Positions 1-7,419 of a stretch of DNA of 64,000 bases are shown piece by piece. Position 1 is the first letter of the stretch, and every line of letters starts with the position of its first letter. The notes under the pieces are model-generated. The model did no database searches and was not told the origin of the DNA. It saw only the letters and a list, made by a program, of their open reading frames with translations. Origin of the DNA: Streptomyces halstedii (lineage in GTDB: Bacteria > Actinomycetota > Actinomycetes > Streptomycetales > Streptomycetaceae); NCBI GenBank assembly GCA_000720535.1, contig JOAZ01000023.1, positions 62,001-126,000 of the forward strand, given 5' to 3'. The position numbers and the translations under genes were made by a program.

Positions 1-441
1 GAACTGCCGGAGCGGCATCCGGCCGAGCAGACAGGCCAGCATCACCGGGATCCGCCCCGCCGGCAGCAGCCGGGACAGCACCAGCACCACCGCGCCGTGC
101 TCGTCCAGCTTGCGCTGGGCCTGCTCCAGGCGCTCCGGCGCGGCCCGCCGGGTGATCGCCTCCAGCCACTTCGAACCGTTCTTCGACCGCACCCCCCGCT
201 GTCCCAGCCAGTACAGGCATATGTCCCCGAGGAACGCCGCACCCGAGGCCACGGCGAACACGTAGAGCAGGGCGAACGGGGACGTCTGGTGGAACGCCAC
301 CACGGCGGCCGAGCTCACCAGCGCCCCCGTGGGCACCACCGGAACCAGCGACCCCAGCGCCACCAGCGTGAACAGCGTCGGATAGCCGACCGCCTGCTGC
401 GTCGACTCGGTCGGCAACTGGCGCAGGACCTCCTGGATCAC
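1..441 (-). CDS. DedA/VTT-family membrane protein (C-terminus outside window)
   Basis: This is the first 147 codons of a membrane protein that runs off the left edge, so it has a start but no stop here. The GTG start at 441 overlaps the stop of the metallo-hydrolase gene by 4 nt (GTGA), which implies translational coupling. The translation has two hydrophobic blocks, around residues 18-50 and 52-80, then a charged stretch and the segment LSRLLPAGRIPVMLACLLG. That segment matches the R-x-(I)P-x-x-R-like signature of the DedA/SNARE-associated family. DedA proteins are inner-membrane proteins linked to lipid carrier recycling and envelope homeostasis. The family call is from visible motifs only; the substrate is unknown. 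Confidence 0.7.
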   Translation of the reverse strand, partial: MIQEVLRQLPTESTQQAVGYPTLFTLVALGSLVPVVPTGALVSSAAVVAFHQTSPFALLYVFAVASGAAFLGDICLYWLGQRGVRSKNGSKWLEAITRRAAPERLEQAQRKLDEHGAVVLVLSRLLPAGRIPVMLACLLGRMPLRQF

Positions 442-1214
442 CGGCGCGCCTCCGGTCTCACGTGCTCACCGTGGCCCAGCCGGTGCACCGACACCTCCGG
501 GGCCAGCCGCGCCGCCTGCCGGACGAACTCGTCACCCGGGGAGTGGAACTCGTGCGGCCGGATCCCGTCCATCCCGATCGGCCAGTACGTCCCGTAGTGC
601 ACGGGGATCGCGGAGCGCGGCGCCAGCAGGGCCAGGGCGTGCGCGGCCCGGACCGCGTCCAGATGGTCGTGCCCCAGGTACGGTCCCCAGCCGCCGACCG
701 GCAGGAGCGCCACGTCCACCGGCCCCACCGCCTCCGCCATGGCGTCGAACAGCGCGGTGTCCCCCGCGAAGTACGTGCGCGCCTCGCCCTCGACGACGTA
801 CCCCAGGGCGGGCGCCCGGCGCGGGCCGACCGGCAGCCGGCGGCCGTCGTGCAGGGCTGGCACGGCGCGCACCCGCAACGCGCCGACCGCCACCTCGTCC
901 CCCGGCGCGACCTCGGTGATGCGCAGCCCACGCACCCGGCGCAGCACGCGAAGACCAGGGACGGCCGCGACCGCGCCCCGGGGCACGATCAGCGGGCTGC
1001 CCGGGGCGAGCCGGCTCAGCGAGGGCAGATGCAGGTGGTCGGAGTGCAGATGGGAGATCAGGACCGCGTCGGCGACCGCGGCCTGCGGCGGAGGGACCTC
1101 GCCCCGGCGGCGGCGCAGATGCGCGAAGCGCCGTGCGAAGAGCGGATCGGTGAGCAGGCGGACACCGGAATCCTCGATCGTGCACGTGGCGTGACCCCAC
1201 CAGGTGACCTCCAC
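438..1214 (-). CDS. MBL-fold metallo-hydrolase (UlaG/RomA-like)
   Basis: A 258-residue metallo-beta-lactamase-fold hydrolase. The start is GTG 1214, preceded by GGAGG at a 7-nt spacing; the N-terminus then reads VEVTWWGHATCTIE, the usual first strand of this subfamily. The metal-binding HxHxDH motif is present as SHLHSDHLHLP near residue 60, a second metal ligand lies in YFAGDTALF, and a C-terminal histidine lies in IPVHYGTYWP. Relatives hydrolyse lactones, phosphodiesters or N-acyl-phosphatidylethanolamine-type substrates, so the substrate cannot be fixed from sequence. It is followed with a 4-nt overlap by the DedA-like gene, so the two probably form one transcript concerned with the envelope or a lipid. 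Confidence 0.85.
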   Translation of the reverse strand: MEVTWWGHATCTIEDSGVRLLTDPLFARRFAHLRRRRGEVPPPQAAVADAVLISHLHSDHLHLPSLSRLAPGSPLIVPRGAVAAVPGLRVLRRVRGLRITEVAPGDEVAVGALRVRAVPALHDGRRLPVGPRRAPALGYVVEGEARTYFAGDTALFDAMAEAVGPVDVALLPVGGWGPYLGHDHLDAVRAAHALALLAPRSAIPVHYGTYWPIGMDGIRPHEFHSPGDEFVRQAARLAPEVSVHRLGHGEHVRPEARR

Positions 1215-1454
1215 CGTGCCGCCTCCTCGCTCCGCCGTCCCGGCCCCTGCCGGTGTGCCCGGTACGAGCGTAGGCGCTCGGGCGATGTCCTCTCGCAGGT
1301 GCGCCCCTGTGCGCCGGTGTGCTCCTTCGCGCCCACTGCCGCACGCGTTCGAGCGGCTACGCAGCGCAATGCCGGGGGTAGGGTCGAACACAGCATCTTC
1401 GCGCGGGGAGACGCGCGGATCCGGTCCAGGGGGGACGTCATCGGTGAGGTACGG

Positions 1455-1844
1455 GTGGCGGCCATCGCCAGTCTCACACCGCTGGAGGAGCTCGACGGGG
1501 ATCCGTTCCTGGTCGACACCCGGAGCCAGCACGCGATGTGCGCCCGCTGGGCCGAGGACCAGGGATACGTCGTCACCCGGCAGCTCCGCGTCTACGGACT
1601 GCGCCCGGACCACCACGCACTGTGGGCGGACGTCGAGGGCGGCCAGGTCGAGCTGTTCGTGGCCCCGAACGACCGGGTGCTCGCGCGGGCCGTCGTCTCG
1701 GCCGGGGACTTCGCCGCGGAGTGCGAGCGGCGCGGGGTGCGCCTGGAGTTCGCGGGCCTGGAGGAACCCGCGTACACCGCGGGCACCAAGGCGAGCGTGC
1801 ACCGCAGGCTCTCCATGCCGACCGCCGGGTACGACGGCCGCTGA
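1455..1844 (+). CDS. conserved hypothetical protein, about 129 aa
   Basis: The reading frame has good actinobacterial codon bias and encodes a small soluble protein with no signal peptide or membrane segment. Its end, SVHRRLSMPTAGYDGR, is distinctive, but I recognise no named domain. It may be a Streptomyces-specific protein. The start is uncertain: GTG 1455 is the first in-frame start codon after the divergent hydrolase gene and has GGTGAGGT just upstream. It is transcribed away from the metallo-hydrolase gene across a roughly 240-bp gap that must hold both promoters. No function is proposed. Confidence 0.55.
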   Translation: MAAIASLTPLEELDGDPFLVDTRSQHAMCARWAEDQGYVVTRQLRVYGLRPDHHALWADVEGGQVELFVAPNDRVLARAVVSAGDFAAECERRGVRLEFAGLEEPAYTAGTKASVHRRLSMPTAGYDGR

Positions 1845-1940
1845 CCCCCCGGCAGTCCCGGCCGCTGACCCCCGGGCAGTCCCGGCCGCGGAGCCCCGGT
1901 AGCCCCGGCGCTGACCCCGGCCGTCCCGGCCTGACCCCCG
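1843..1940 (+). repeat. GC-rich tandem direct repeats after the 129-aa gene
   Basis: Four imperfect copies of a unit of about 24 bp built on CTGACCCCCGGCAGTCCCGG lie directly behind the stop codon of the upstream gene. The first two copies are nearly identical and later copies decay. No stem is evident that would make it a clear terminator. It probably arose by replication slippage. Confidence 0.6.
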
Positions 1941-1981
1941 GCCGTGACGCGGGCCGGCTGTGAAAAGGTGGACGCGGGCTC

Positions 1982-4318
1982 TTGACAGCACAGGGCCCGG
2001 ACGTGAGGTGGAACGACGTGGGTGACGGGCGATGGCGTACGGCGGGGCGCGCCCTCATGCGTGTGATCGCGGTCTGGGCGGTCTCCACCCTCACCATGCT
2101 GGTGCTCGCCGGGATCCTGCCCGACTTCCAGCTCCAGTCCGACGACGGTGACAGCATCACCAGGACCGCCTTCACCGCGGCCTGGGGCGCCGGGGCCTTC
2201 GGCCTGCTCTCCGCGCTGGTGTGGCCCGTGCTCGTCCGGGCCCTGCTCATCGTGCCCGCCCTGGTGCTGGGCGCCCTGGTCTTCTTCCTCAACGGCTCAC
2301 TGCTGTGGATCGCCCTGCGGCTCATCCCGGACGGCCGGGGCGACGCCAACCCGGAGACCGCCGTCGTCGTCGCGGCCGTGATGTCGGCCGTCGCCTCCGC
2401 CGCCTCCACCGCGCTGGCCGTGCGCGACGACGACGCCCACTGGCGCAGACTCTCCCGGCTGGCCGACCGCCGCCGACGGCGCGGCAGCGCGTCCGACGGC
2501 CGCGACGGCCCGCCGGGCATCGTGTTCGTCCAGCTCGACGGGGTGGGCCACGAGGTGCTCCGCCAGGCGGCGGCCGACGGACTGATGCCGACCGTCGCCG
2601 CCCGGATCGCGGACGAGGCCGGACACCGGCTCACCCCGTGGACCACCGACTGGTCCAGCCAGACCGGCGCCAGCCAGCTCGCCATCCTGCACGGCAGCAA
2701 CTTCGACGTGCCGGCCTTCCGCTGGTACGAGAAGGAGACCGGCACCGTCATGGTCTCCAGCAGACCCGCCAGCGCCCTGGAGATGCAGCGCAGGGCCATC
2801 GTCCGCTCCCGCGACGGCGGCCTGCTCACCGTCGACGGCGCGAGCCGGGGCAACCTCTTCAGCGGCGGCGCCACCCAGCTCGCCCTGGTGCTGTCCATGG
2901 CCGCCAGACTGGGCAAGGGGCGGCGCTCCCGCGCCGGCTACTTCGCGTATTTCTCCGACCCGGCCAACGCCGTCCGTACCGCCCTCTCCTTCACCGCCGA
3001 GGTGATACGCGAGATCGCGGAGTCCACCCGGGCACGCATACGCAAGGACGCGCCGCGGGTCAAGCGCGGCGGGCTGTACCCCTTCATCCGGGCGTTCGCG
3101 ACCGTCGTCGAGCGTGATGTCGTCGTCGCCGCGGTCGTCGGCGACATGTTCGCCGGGCGCACCGCCGTCTACGCCGACCTGGTCGCGTACGACGAGGTCG
3201 CCCACCACTCCGGGCCGCGCAGCAGGGACGCCGAGAAGGTCCTGAAGCGCCTCGACCGCTCCCTCGGTCTCATCGAGAGGGCCGCCGAGCACGCCCCGCG
3301 CACCTACCGGATCGTGCTGCTCTCCGACCACGGCCAGAGCTCCGGGGAGACCTTCGCCGGGCAGTACGGCCTCACGCTCAAGGACCTCGTACGGGCGGGC
3401 TGCGGGCTGCCCGTACCCCGCCGCGCCCAGCGCACCCGCAGCGCCTCGGAGGCGCGGGACGCCGTGCGTATCGCCCTGCACCGGCCGGTCGGTGAGCAGG
3501 AGGCGGAGCACCCGGCCGCCGCCCCCTCCGATCCGGTGGTGCTCGCCTCGGGCAATCTCGGGCTGCTGTCGTTCCCGGACGTCGAGGGGCGGGCCTCGCG
3601 TGAGGAGATCGACCGCCGCCATCCCGCCCTGCTCGGCACGCTCGCCAACCATCCGGGGATCGGCTTCCTGCTCGTGCGGAGCGAGGAGCACGGCTCGGTG
3701 GTCCTCGGACACGGCGGGGCCGAGATACCGGTTCCGGAGCTGAGGGACGGCGAGGGGCCGCTCGCCGTGTTCGGCGCGGGCGCGGCGGACGCGGTGCGGC
3801 GTACCGACTCCTTCCCGCACGTCGCCGACGTCATGGTCAACTCGATGTATGACCCCGGTACGGGCGCCGTGCACGCCTTCGAGGAGCAGATCGGCTCGCA
3901 CGGCGGGCTGGGCGGGGAGCAGTCCAGGCCGTTCCTGCTGTGGCCGCGCACGCTCACCGACCCGCTCGACGCCCTCGCGGCGGAGGACGGCGCTCCGGTG
4001 CCCGCCGTGGTGGGGGCGGAGGCGGTGCACCGGGTGCTGGCCCGCTGGATCAAGGAGCTCTGCGGGCCCCAGGTGCCGTTGCGGGAGGAGGGCTTCGCGG
4101 GGGGTGTACGGGAAGACGCGCCGTTTCCCCCGGAGCCGGGCGCGGGGACCACGGGCACCGGACCTTCCGGGGCCGGGTCCGATTCGTTTTCCGGCTCCGG
4201 GCCCGGTTCGGGGCCCGGTTCGATTTCCGGCTCCGGCTCCGGTTCCGGTTCCGGTTCCGGTGCGGACTCCGGTTCCGGGGTGGATGTCCGTGGTGCCGTG
4301 CCGGGGGCGTGCGGCTGA
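1982..4318 (+). CDS. fusion of N-terminal holin-like membrane domain with alkaline-phosphatase-superfamily phosphodiesterase
   Basis: A 778-residue protein. The first 150 residues hold four hydrophobic stretches resembling the phage_holin_4_2 / small membrane domain. From about residue 180 there is an alkaline-phosphatase / type I phosphodiesterase domain: a metal Asp in VFVQLDGVGHE, the nucleophile region TDWSSQTGASQLA, DLVAYDEVAHHSG and LLSDHGQSSG. The topology suggests a membrane-anchored hydrolase, probably acting on phosphorylated lipids or cell-wall intermediates; this is inference. The C-terminus ends in a long Gly/Ser-rich tail of simple repeats. TTG 1982 is the longest start. GTG 2018, with GAGG 9 nt upstream, is at least as plausible and gives 766 residues. 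Confidence 0.82.
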   Translation: MTAQGPDVRWNDVGDGRWRTAGRALMRVIAVWAVSTLTMLVLAGILPDFQLQSDDGDSITRTAFTAAWGAGAFGLLSALVWPVLVRALLIVPALVLGALVFFLNGSLLWIALRLIPDGRGDANPETAVVVAAVMSAVASAASTALAVRDDDAHWRRLSRLADRRRRRGSASDGRDGPPGIVFVQLDGVGHEVLRQAAADGLMPTVAARIADEAGHRLTPWTTDWSSQTGASQLAILHGSNFDVPAFRWYEKETGTVMVSSRPASALEMQRRAIVRSRDGGLLTVDGASRGNLFSGGATQLALVLSMAARLGKGRRSRAGYFAYFSDPANAVRTALSFTAEVIREIAESTRARIRKDAPRVKRGGLYPFIRAFATVVERDVVVAAVVGDMFAGRTAVYADLVAYDEVAHHSGPRSRDAEKVLKRLDRSLGLIERAAEHAPRTYRIVLLSDHGQSSGETFAGQYGLTLKDLVRAGCGLPVPRRAQRTRSASEARDAVRIALHRPVGEQEAEHPAAAPSDPVVLASGNLGLLSFPDVEGRASREEIDRRHPALLGTLANHPGIGFLLVRSEEHGSVVLGHGGAEIPVPELRDGEGPLAVFGAGAADAVRRTDSFPHVADVMVNSMYDPGTGAVHAFEEQIGSHGGLGGEQSRPFLLWPRTLTDPLDALAAEDGAPVPAVVGAEAVHRVLARWIKELCGPQVPLREEGFAGGVREDAPFPPEPGAGTTGTGPSGAGSDSFSGSGPGSGPGSISGSGSGSGSGSGADSGSGVDVRGAVPGACG

Positions 4319-4367
4319 TCGGGGCGGAGCCCCAGGGCGACGACGTCTCAGAACCTCAGGGAACACC

Positions 4368-5420
4368 TCACGTGGACGCGCGCTTCATCAGCGTCGGGTG
4401 GAAGACCGCCGACGGCACGGGGCCGCCGGGCTTGCCGATCTGCTGGAGGAGGAGCCGGGCCATCTCCGCTGCCATCTCCTCCACCGGCTCGCGCACGGTG
4501 GTCAGCGGCGGATCGCAGGCCGTCGCGGCGCTGCTGTCGTCGAAACCCACCACCGCCACGTCCGCCGGCACCTCCTTCCCGGCGCGCAGCAGCACGGGCA
4601 GCGCACCCAGGGCCATCAGGTCCGAGGCGATGAACACCGCGTCCAGACCGGGGCGTTCGCCCAGCAGCCGGCGCATCGCGGACGCGCCTCCCGCATGGGT
4701 GAAGTCGCCCTCGGCGACCGCCACGTCCTCGATGCCGTGCAGCCGCAGCGCGTCCAGGAAGCCGGTCAGCCGCGCCTGCCCCGCGGACATGTCCTGGGGC
4801 CCGGCCACCGTGCCGATGCTCCGCCGGCCCAGGGACGCCAGATGGTCGGCGGCGAGCTGGGCACCGGCACGCTGGTCCGCCTCCACATAGGTGAGCGGGG
4901 ACGGCCGCAACGGCCGTCCGGCCAGGACGGCGGGCAGCCGGGTGTCGTGGACGAGACCGGGCAGCGGGTCCTCGACATGGGAGGAGATCAGGACCATGCC
5001 GTCGACATGCCCCTGGCGCAGATACGACAGCAGTTGGTTGCGCGAGCCCTCGTCGTCGGCCAGCATCAGCACCATCTGGATCCCGGCGGGGCGCAGCACC
5101 TCCAGCAGGCCGCTGATCACACGGCCGAAGTACGGGTCGGAGAACATCCGGCCGACGAACGGTTCGGAGACCGGGCGCCGTTCGCGTTCGGAGACGACCA
5201 CGGCGATCGAGTCGGTCCGCCGGGTCACCAGTGATCGCGCCGCCCGGTTGGGTACGTATCCCGTGGTGACCACCGCCTCCTCCACGACGCGCCGCAGGGC
5301 CGGGTCCACCGTGGTCGCACCGTTGATCACCCGTGACACCGTGGCCCGGGAGACACCCGCGACGGCGGCCACGTCCTCCAGGGTCGTGGGGCGCACGGGC
5401 GGCGAAACGTCGGCAGTCAT
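4368..5420 (-). CDS. LacI-family transcriptional regulator
   Basis: A 350-residue regulator. The N-terminal helix-turn-helix reads TLEDVAAVAGVSRATVSRVING near residues 12-33, followed by the hinge YVPNRAARSLVTRRT. A periplasmic-binding-protein-like sugar-sensing domain fills the rest (VVGFDDSSAATACDPPLTTVREP near the end is typical). It is convergent with the phosphatase gene and lies upstream of, and on the same strand as, no obvious sugar operon, so its target is not evident. The palindromic sites at 7247-7368 are of the type bound by LacI proteins and are candidate targets, but this is conjecture. Confidence 0.93.
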   Translation of the reverse strand: MTADVSPPVRPTTLEDVAAVAGVSRATVSRVINGATTVDPALRRVVEEAVVTTGYVPNRAARSLVTRRTDSIAVVVSERERRPVSEPFVGRMFSDPYFGRVISGLLEVLRPAGIQMVLMLADDEGSRNQLLSYLRQGHVDGMVLISSHVEDPLPGLVHDTRLPAVLAGRPLRPSPLTYVEADQRAGAQLAADHLASLGRRSIGTVAGPQDMSAGQARLTGFLDALRLHGIEDVAVAEGDFTHAGGASAMRRLLGERPGLDAVFIASDLMALGALPVLLRAGKEVPADVAVVGFDDSSAATACDPPLTTVREPVEEMAAEMARLLLQQIGKPGGPVPSAVFHPTLMKRAST

Positions 5421-5470
5421 GCAGTCTTTATACCGGCTGGTCGGACGGGCGTGCGAAGGGTTGCGGCACG

Positions 5471-6115
5471 TCAGCCGTGTACTCCGGGGAGTCCCTCCAG
5501 CTCGGACAGCTGGTCCTCGTGCGCGGCGGCGAGGGCGGTCGCCCGCTCCTTGGCCTCGGCCGCCCGGCCCGCCGTGGTCTCGGAGCGTGAGACCTGCGCG
5601 GACTGCCGCAGATGATCCCGGATCTCCGTCACCAACAGCCGGTCGAACGCGTCGCCTTCGGCCGCGCGGGCCCGTTCGAGATCCGTCGCCGTCACCATGC
5701 CCGGCATCTCGTGCCCCTGGTGCACATCGGTGTCCGGGAGCCCCATCCGCTGCCGCAGCCCGCGCAGAGCGGTCAGTTCGTCCTCGTGGGCGGTACGCAG
5801 ACGGGCCGCGAAGGACCGGAGCGCCGGGTCGGCCGTCTTCCGGGCCGCGAGGTCGAGCAGGGACACGGCTCCCTCGTCCATCGGGATCATCAACTGGAGC
5901 CAGCCGGTGTCGGTCGGGTCGGCGGCCGGCCCTCGGGAGGGAGCGAGGGAAGGGGCGGGGGCCGACGCCGGGCGGGATGGCACGGGCCCCGGATCAGGTC
6001 CTGGGCCGGTGGAGCAGGCGACCGGACCGGTGAGCACGATCAGGCCGAGCAGGAGTGGTGCCGCGGTACGGCGAAGGGCGCTCCGCGGTGCCGCGGTGCG
6101 ACGAAGGGGGTGCAT
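5471..6115 (-). CDS. DUF305-like lipoprotein with degenerate metal motif
   Basis: A 214-residue exported protein. The N-terminus is basic, then hydrophobic (LLLGLIVLTGPVACS), with a Cys in an imperfect lipobox. The mature part is a four-helix DUF305/ferritin-like arrangement with two homologous halves. DUF305 proteins usually carry a paired-His motif of the form MIxHHxxA in each half. Here the first half reads LMIPMDEGAV and the second EIRDHLRQSA, so three of four histidines are gone, although HQGHEMPGM remains in the linker. Metal binding may be altered or lost. The family assignment is good; the function is unknown even for canonical members (some are linked to copper). Confidence 0.75.
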   Translation of the reverse strand: MHPLRRTAAPRSALRRTAAPLLLGLIVLTGPVACSTGPGPDPGPVPSRPASAPAPSLAPSRGPAADPTDTGWLQLMIPMDEGAVSLLDLAARKTADPALRSFAARLRTAHEDELTALRGLRQRMGLPDTDVHQGHEMPGMVTATDLERARAAEGDAFDRLLVTEIRDHLRQSAQVSRSETTAGRAAEAKERATALAAAHEDQLSELEGLPGVHG

Positions 6116-6190
6116 CGGGCGACCTCGGGTGTCTGTCGGGTGTCCTCGGGTGCTGGCGCGCCCGGCCGGAGGGCGCGCCCGGCCGGAAGG

Positions 6191-6227
6191 GGCGCCCGCC
6201 CGAGTGGTACCGGTCCGGGCGGGCGCC
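6191..6227 (-). terminator. hairpin terminator after DUF1996 gene
   Basis: A perfect 12-bp stem, GGCGCCCGCCCG paired with CGGGCGGGCGCC, has a 13-nt loop and lies 30 nt beyond the stop codon of the DUF1996 gene. As usual in Streptomyces there is no U-tract. Confidence 0.7.
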
Positions 6228-6256
6228 GTTCGGTCACGGGGTGAGCCGACGGGGCG

Positions 6257-7189
6257 TCAGGGGCGCCCGTCGGCACCGCACTTGATGATGGCGTTGATGC
6301 AGTCGCGCACCCGCTGAGCCATCTCCGCCTCCGGCCACACGTTGAAGAAGTCACCGTGCATCGTGTAGCCACGGCCGGACGCCAGTCGCAGGCGGCCCGG
6401 GTCGCCGTTCACCGGGTAGCGCAGGACCTGGCGCAGCTTGGGGACCGGGACGGGGTGGGTCGACGGGCAGGCCCCGCCCACCGGGTAGGCCATGTGGCTC
6501 TTGTGGTCGGCCGAGTCCAGGTCCCTGCCGTTCCAGCACTGGGGGAAGTCCAGGTAGGACTCCAGCATCGAGCCCGCGGGGCAGTTGACGAAGTCGTGGG
6601 ACGGATTGACCTCGCCGTGGTGCAGGCACGACCAGCGCGAGATCGTGTTGTCGTCCGGCCCGGTCGCCACCGCGTTGCCCGCCACGATCCGCAGACCGCG
6701 CGGGAGCGGCTGGATCGTGCGGATGACGTCGTCCCGGACGCCCTCTCCCAGGTAGTAGAAAGTGGTGCCGGTGGGCTCCACCTCCTTGTCACCGTCGTAC
6801 AGGGTCGGAACCCAGTACGAGGAGAGGTCGGTCACGGGGGCGCAGGTCGTCCGGCCTTTCTCCAGGGACCCGAGATCGGAGCGGGCGTTCGTGGTGTCGT
6901 TGCCGAAGAAGCTGTGCATGTGTGAGGCGCCGGGCAGGCCGGGGAAGACGATCGGGTCGTCGGGCGCCCGATGGGTGTAGGGGCATTCCGCGAGGAACTC
7001 GGCGACCCGCACCACGTCCGCCGCGGCCTGGGGCCGGTCGGCCGTCGGGTCGGTGGCGGCGCTGCCGACGTTCGCCTGGACGAAGGAGAGGGCGAGGGCC
7101 GCGGCGGCGAGCCCCGCGATTCTGTAGCGCCACGCGGGCAGGGTTCTGCGACCGCGGCGTTCGGTCGTGCGTCGGTTTCGGAAGAGCAC
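6257..7189 (-). CDS. secreted DUF1996-domain protein
   Basis: A 310-residue secreted protein starting at GTG 7189, with CAGGAG ten bases upstream. Residues 1-40 form a signal peptide (arginine-rich start, then [15 protein letters not shown]). The body contains the DUF1996 hallmarks: [69 protein letters not shown] and the closing [12 protein letters not shown]. Many DUF1996 proteins occur in fungi and actinobacteria and several are associated with secreted carbohydrate-active systems; the biochemical role is not established. Its upstream region has two GAGAGCGCTCTC palindromes and a third operator-like site, so it is probably repressed by a LacI-family sugar regulator. Confidence 0.88.
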   Translation of the reverse strand: MLFRNRRTTERRGRRTLPAWRYRIAGLAAAALALSFVQANVGSAATDPTADRPQAAADVVRVAEFLAECPYTHRAPDDPIVFPGLPGASHMHSFFGNDTTNARSDLGSLEKGRTTCAPVTDLSSYWVPTLYDGDKEVEPTGTTFYYLGEGVRDDVIRTIQPLPRGLRIVAGNAVATGPDDNTISRWSCLHHGEVNPSHDFVNCPAGSMLESYLDFPQCWNGRDLDSADHKSHMAYPVGGACPSTHPVPVPKLRQVLRYPVNGDPGRLRLASGRGYTMHGDFFNVWPEAEMAQRVRDCINAIIKCGADGRP

Positions 7190-7246
7190 GGCACTCCTGT
7201 CTGAGGAAGTGGGGTTCCACGGGTGCGCCCGCGTTCTCCACGGGCG

Positions 7247-7260
7247 AGAGAGCGCTCTCT
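7247..7260. promoter_or_regulatory. LacI-type palindromic operator, copy 1
   Basis: A perfect 14-bp palindrome AGAGAGCGCTCTCT lies 58 bp upstream of the DUF1996 start codon. The GAGCGCTC core is the form bound by LacI-family sugar repressors of Streptomyces, such as the cellobiose regulator CebR, whose site is very similar. A second copy of the inner 12 bp lies 109 bp away. Confidence 0.7.
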
Positions 7261-7297
7261 GAGGTGAACGTAGAAGCGTGGCGCAGGCATGTCAATA

Positions 7298-7318
7298 AGT
7301 TGCGCAATCGTTTCAACT
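7298..7318. promoter_or_regulatory. operator-like inverted repeat between the two palindromes
   Basis: The sequence AGTTGCGCAATCGTTTCAAC with its following T has 5-bp inverted arms (AGTTG/CAACT). The core GCGCAATCGTTTC resembles LacI-family operators of actinobacterial glycoside genes. It sits midway between the two GAGAGCGCTCTC sites. Confidence 0.45.
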
Positions 7319-7356
7319 GCCTGCCTGTTTCACGTAGTTGTGAATGCGCCGCATGG

Positions 7357-7368
7357 GAGAGCGCTCTC
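7357..7368. promoter_or_regulatory. LacI-type palindromic operator, copy 2
   Basis: The perfect 12-bp palindrome GAGAGCGCTCTC is identical to the core of copy 1. It lies about 50 bp upstream of the ligase start. The paired arrangement would allow DNA looping over the divergent promoters. Confidence 0.7.
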
Positions 7369-7419
7369 TCAAGCTGCGGGCAGGGGGCACTGTCAGTGGT
7401 GGGCGGCAGGATGGTGGCC

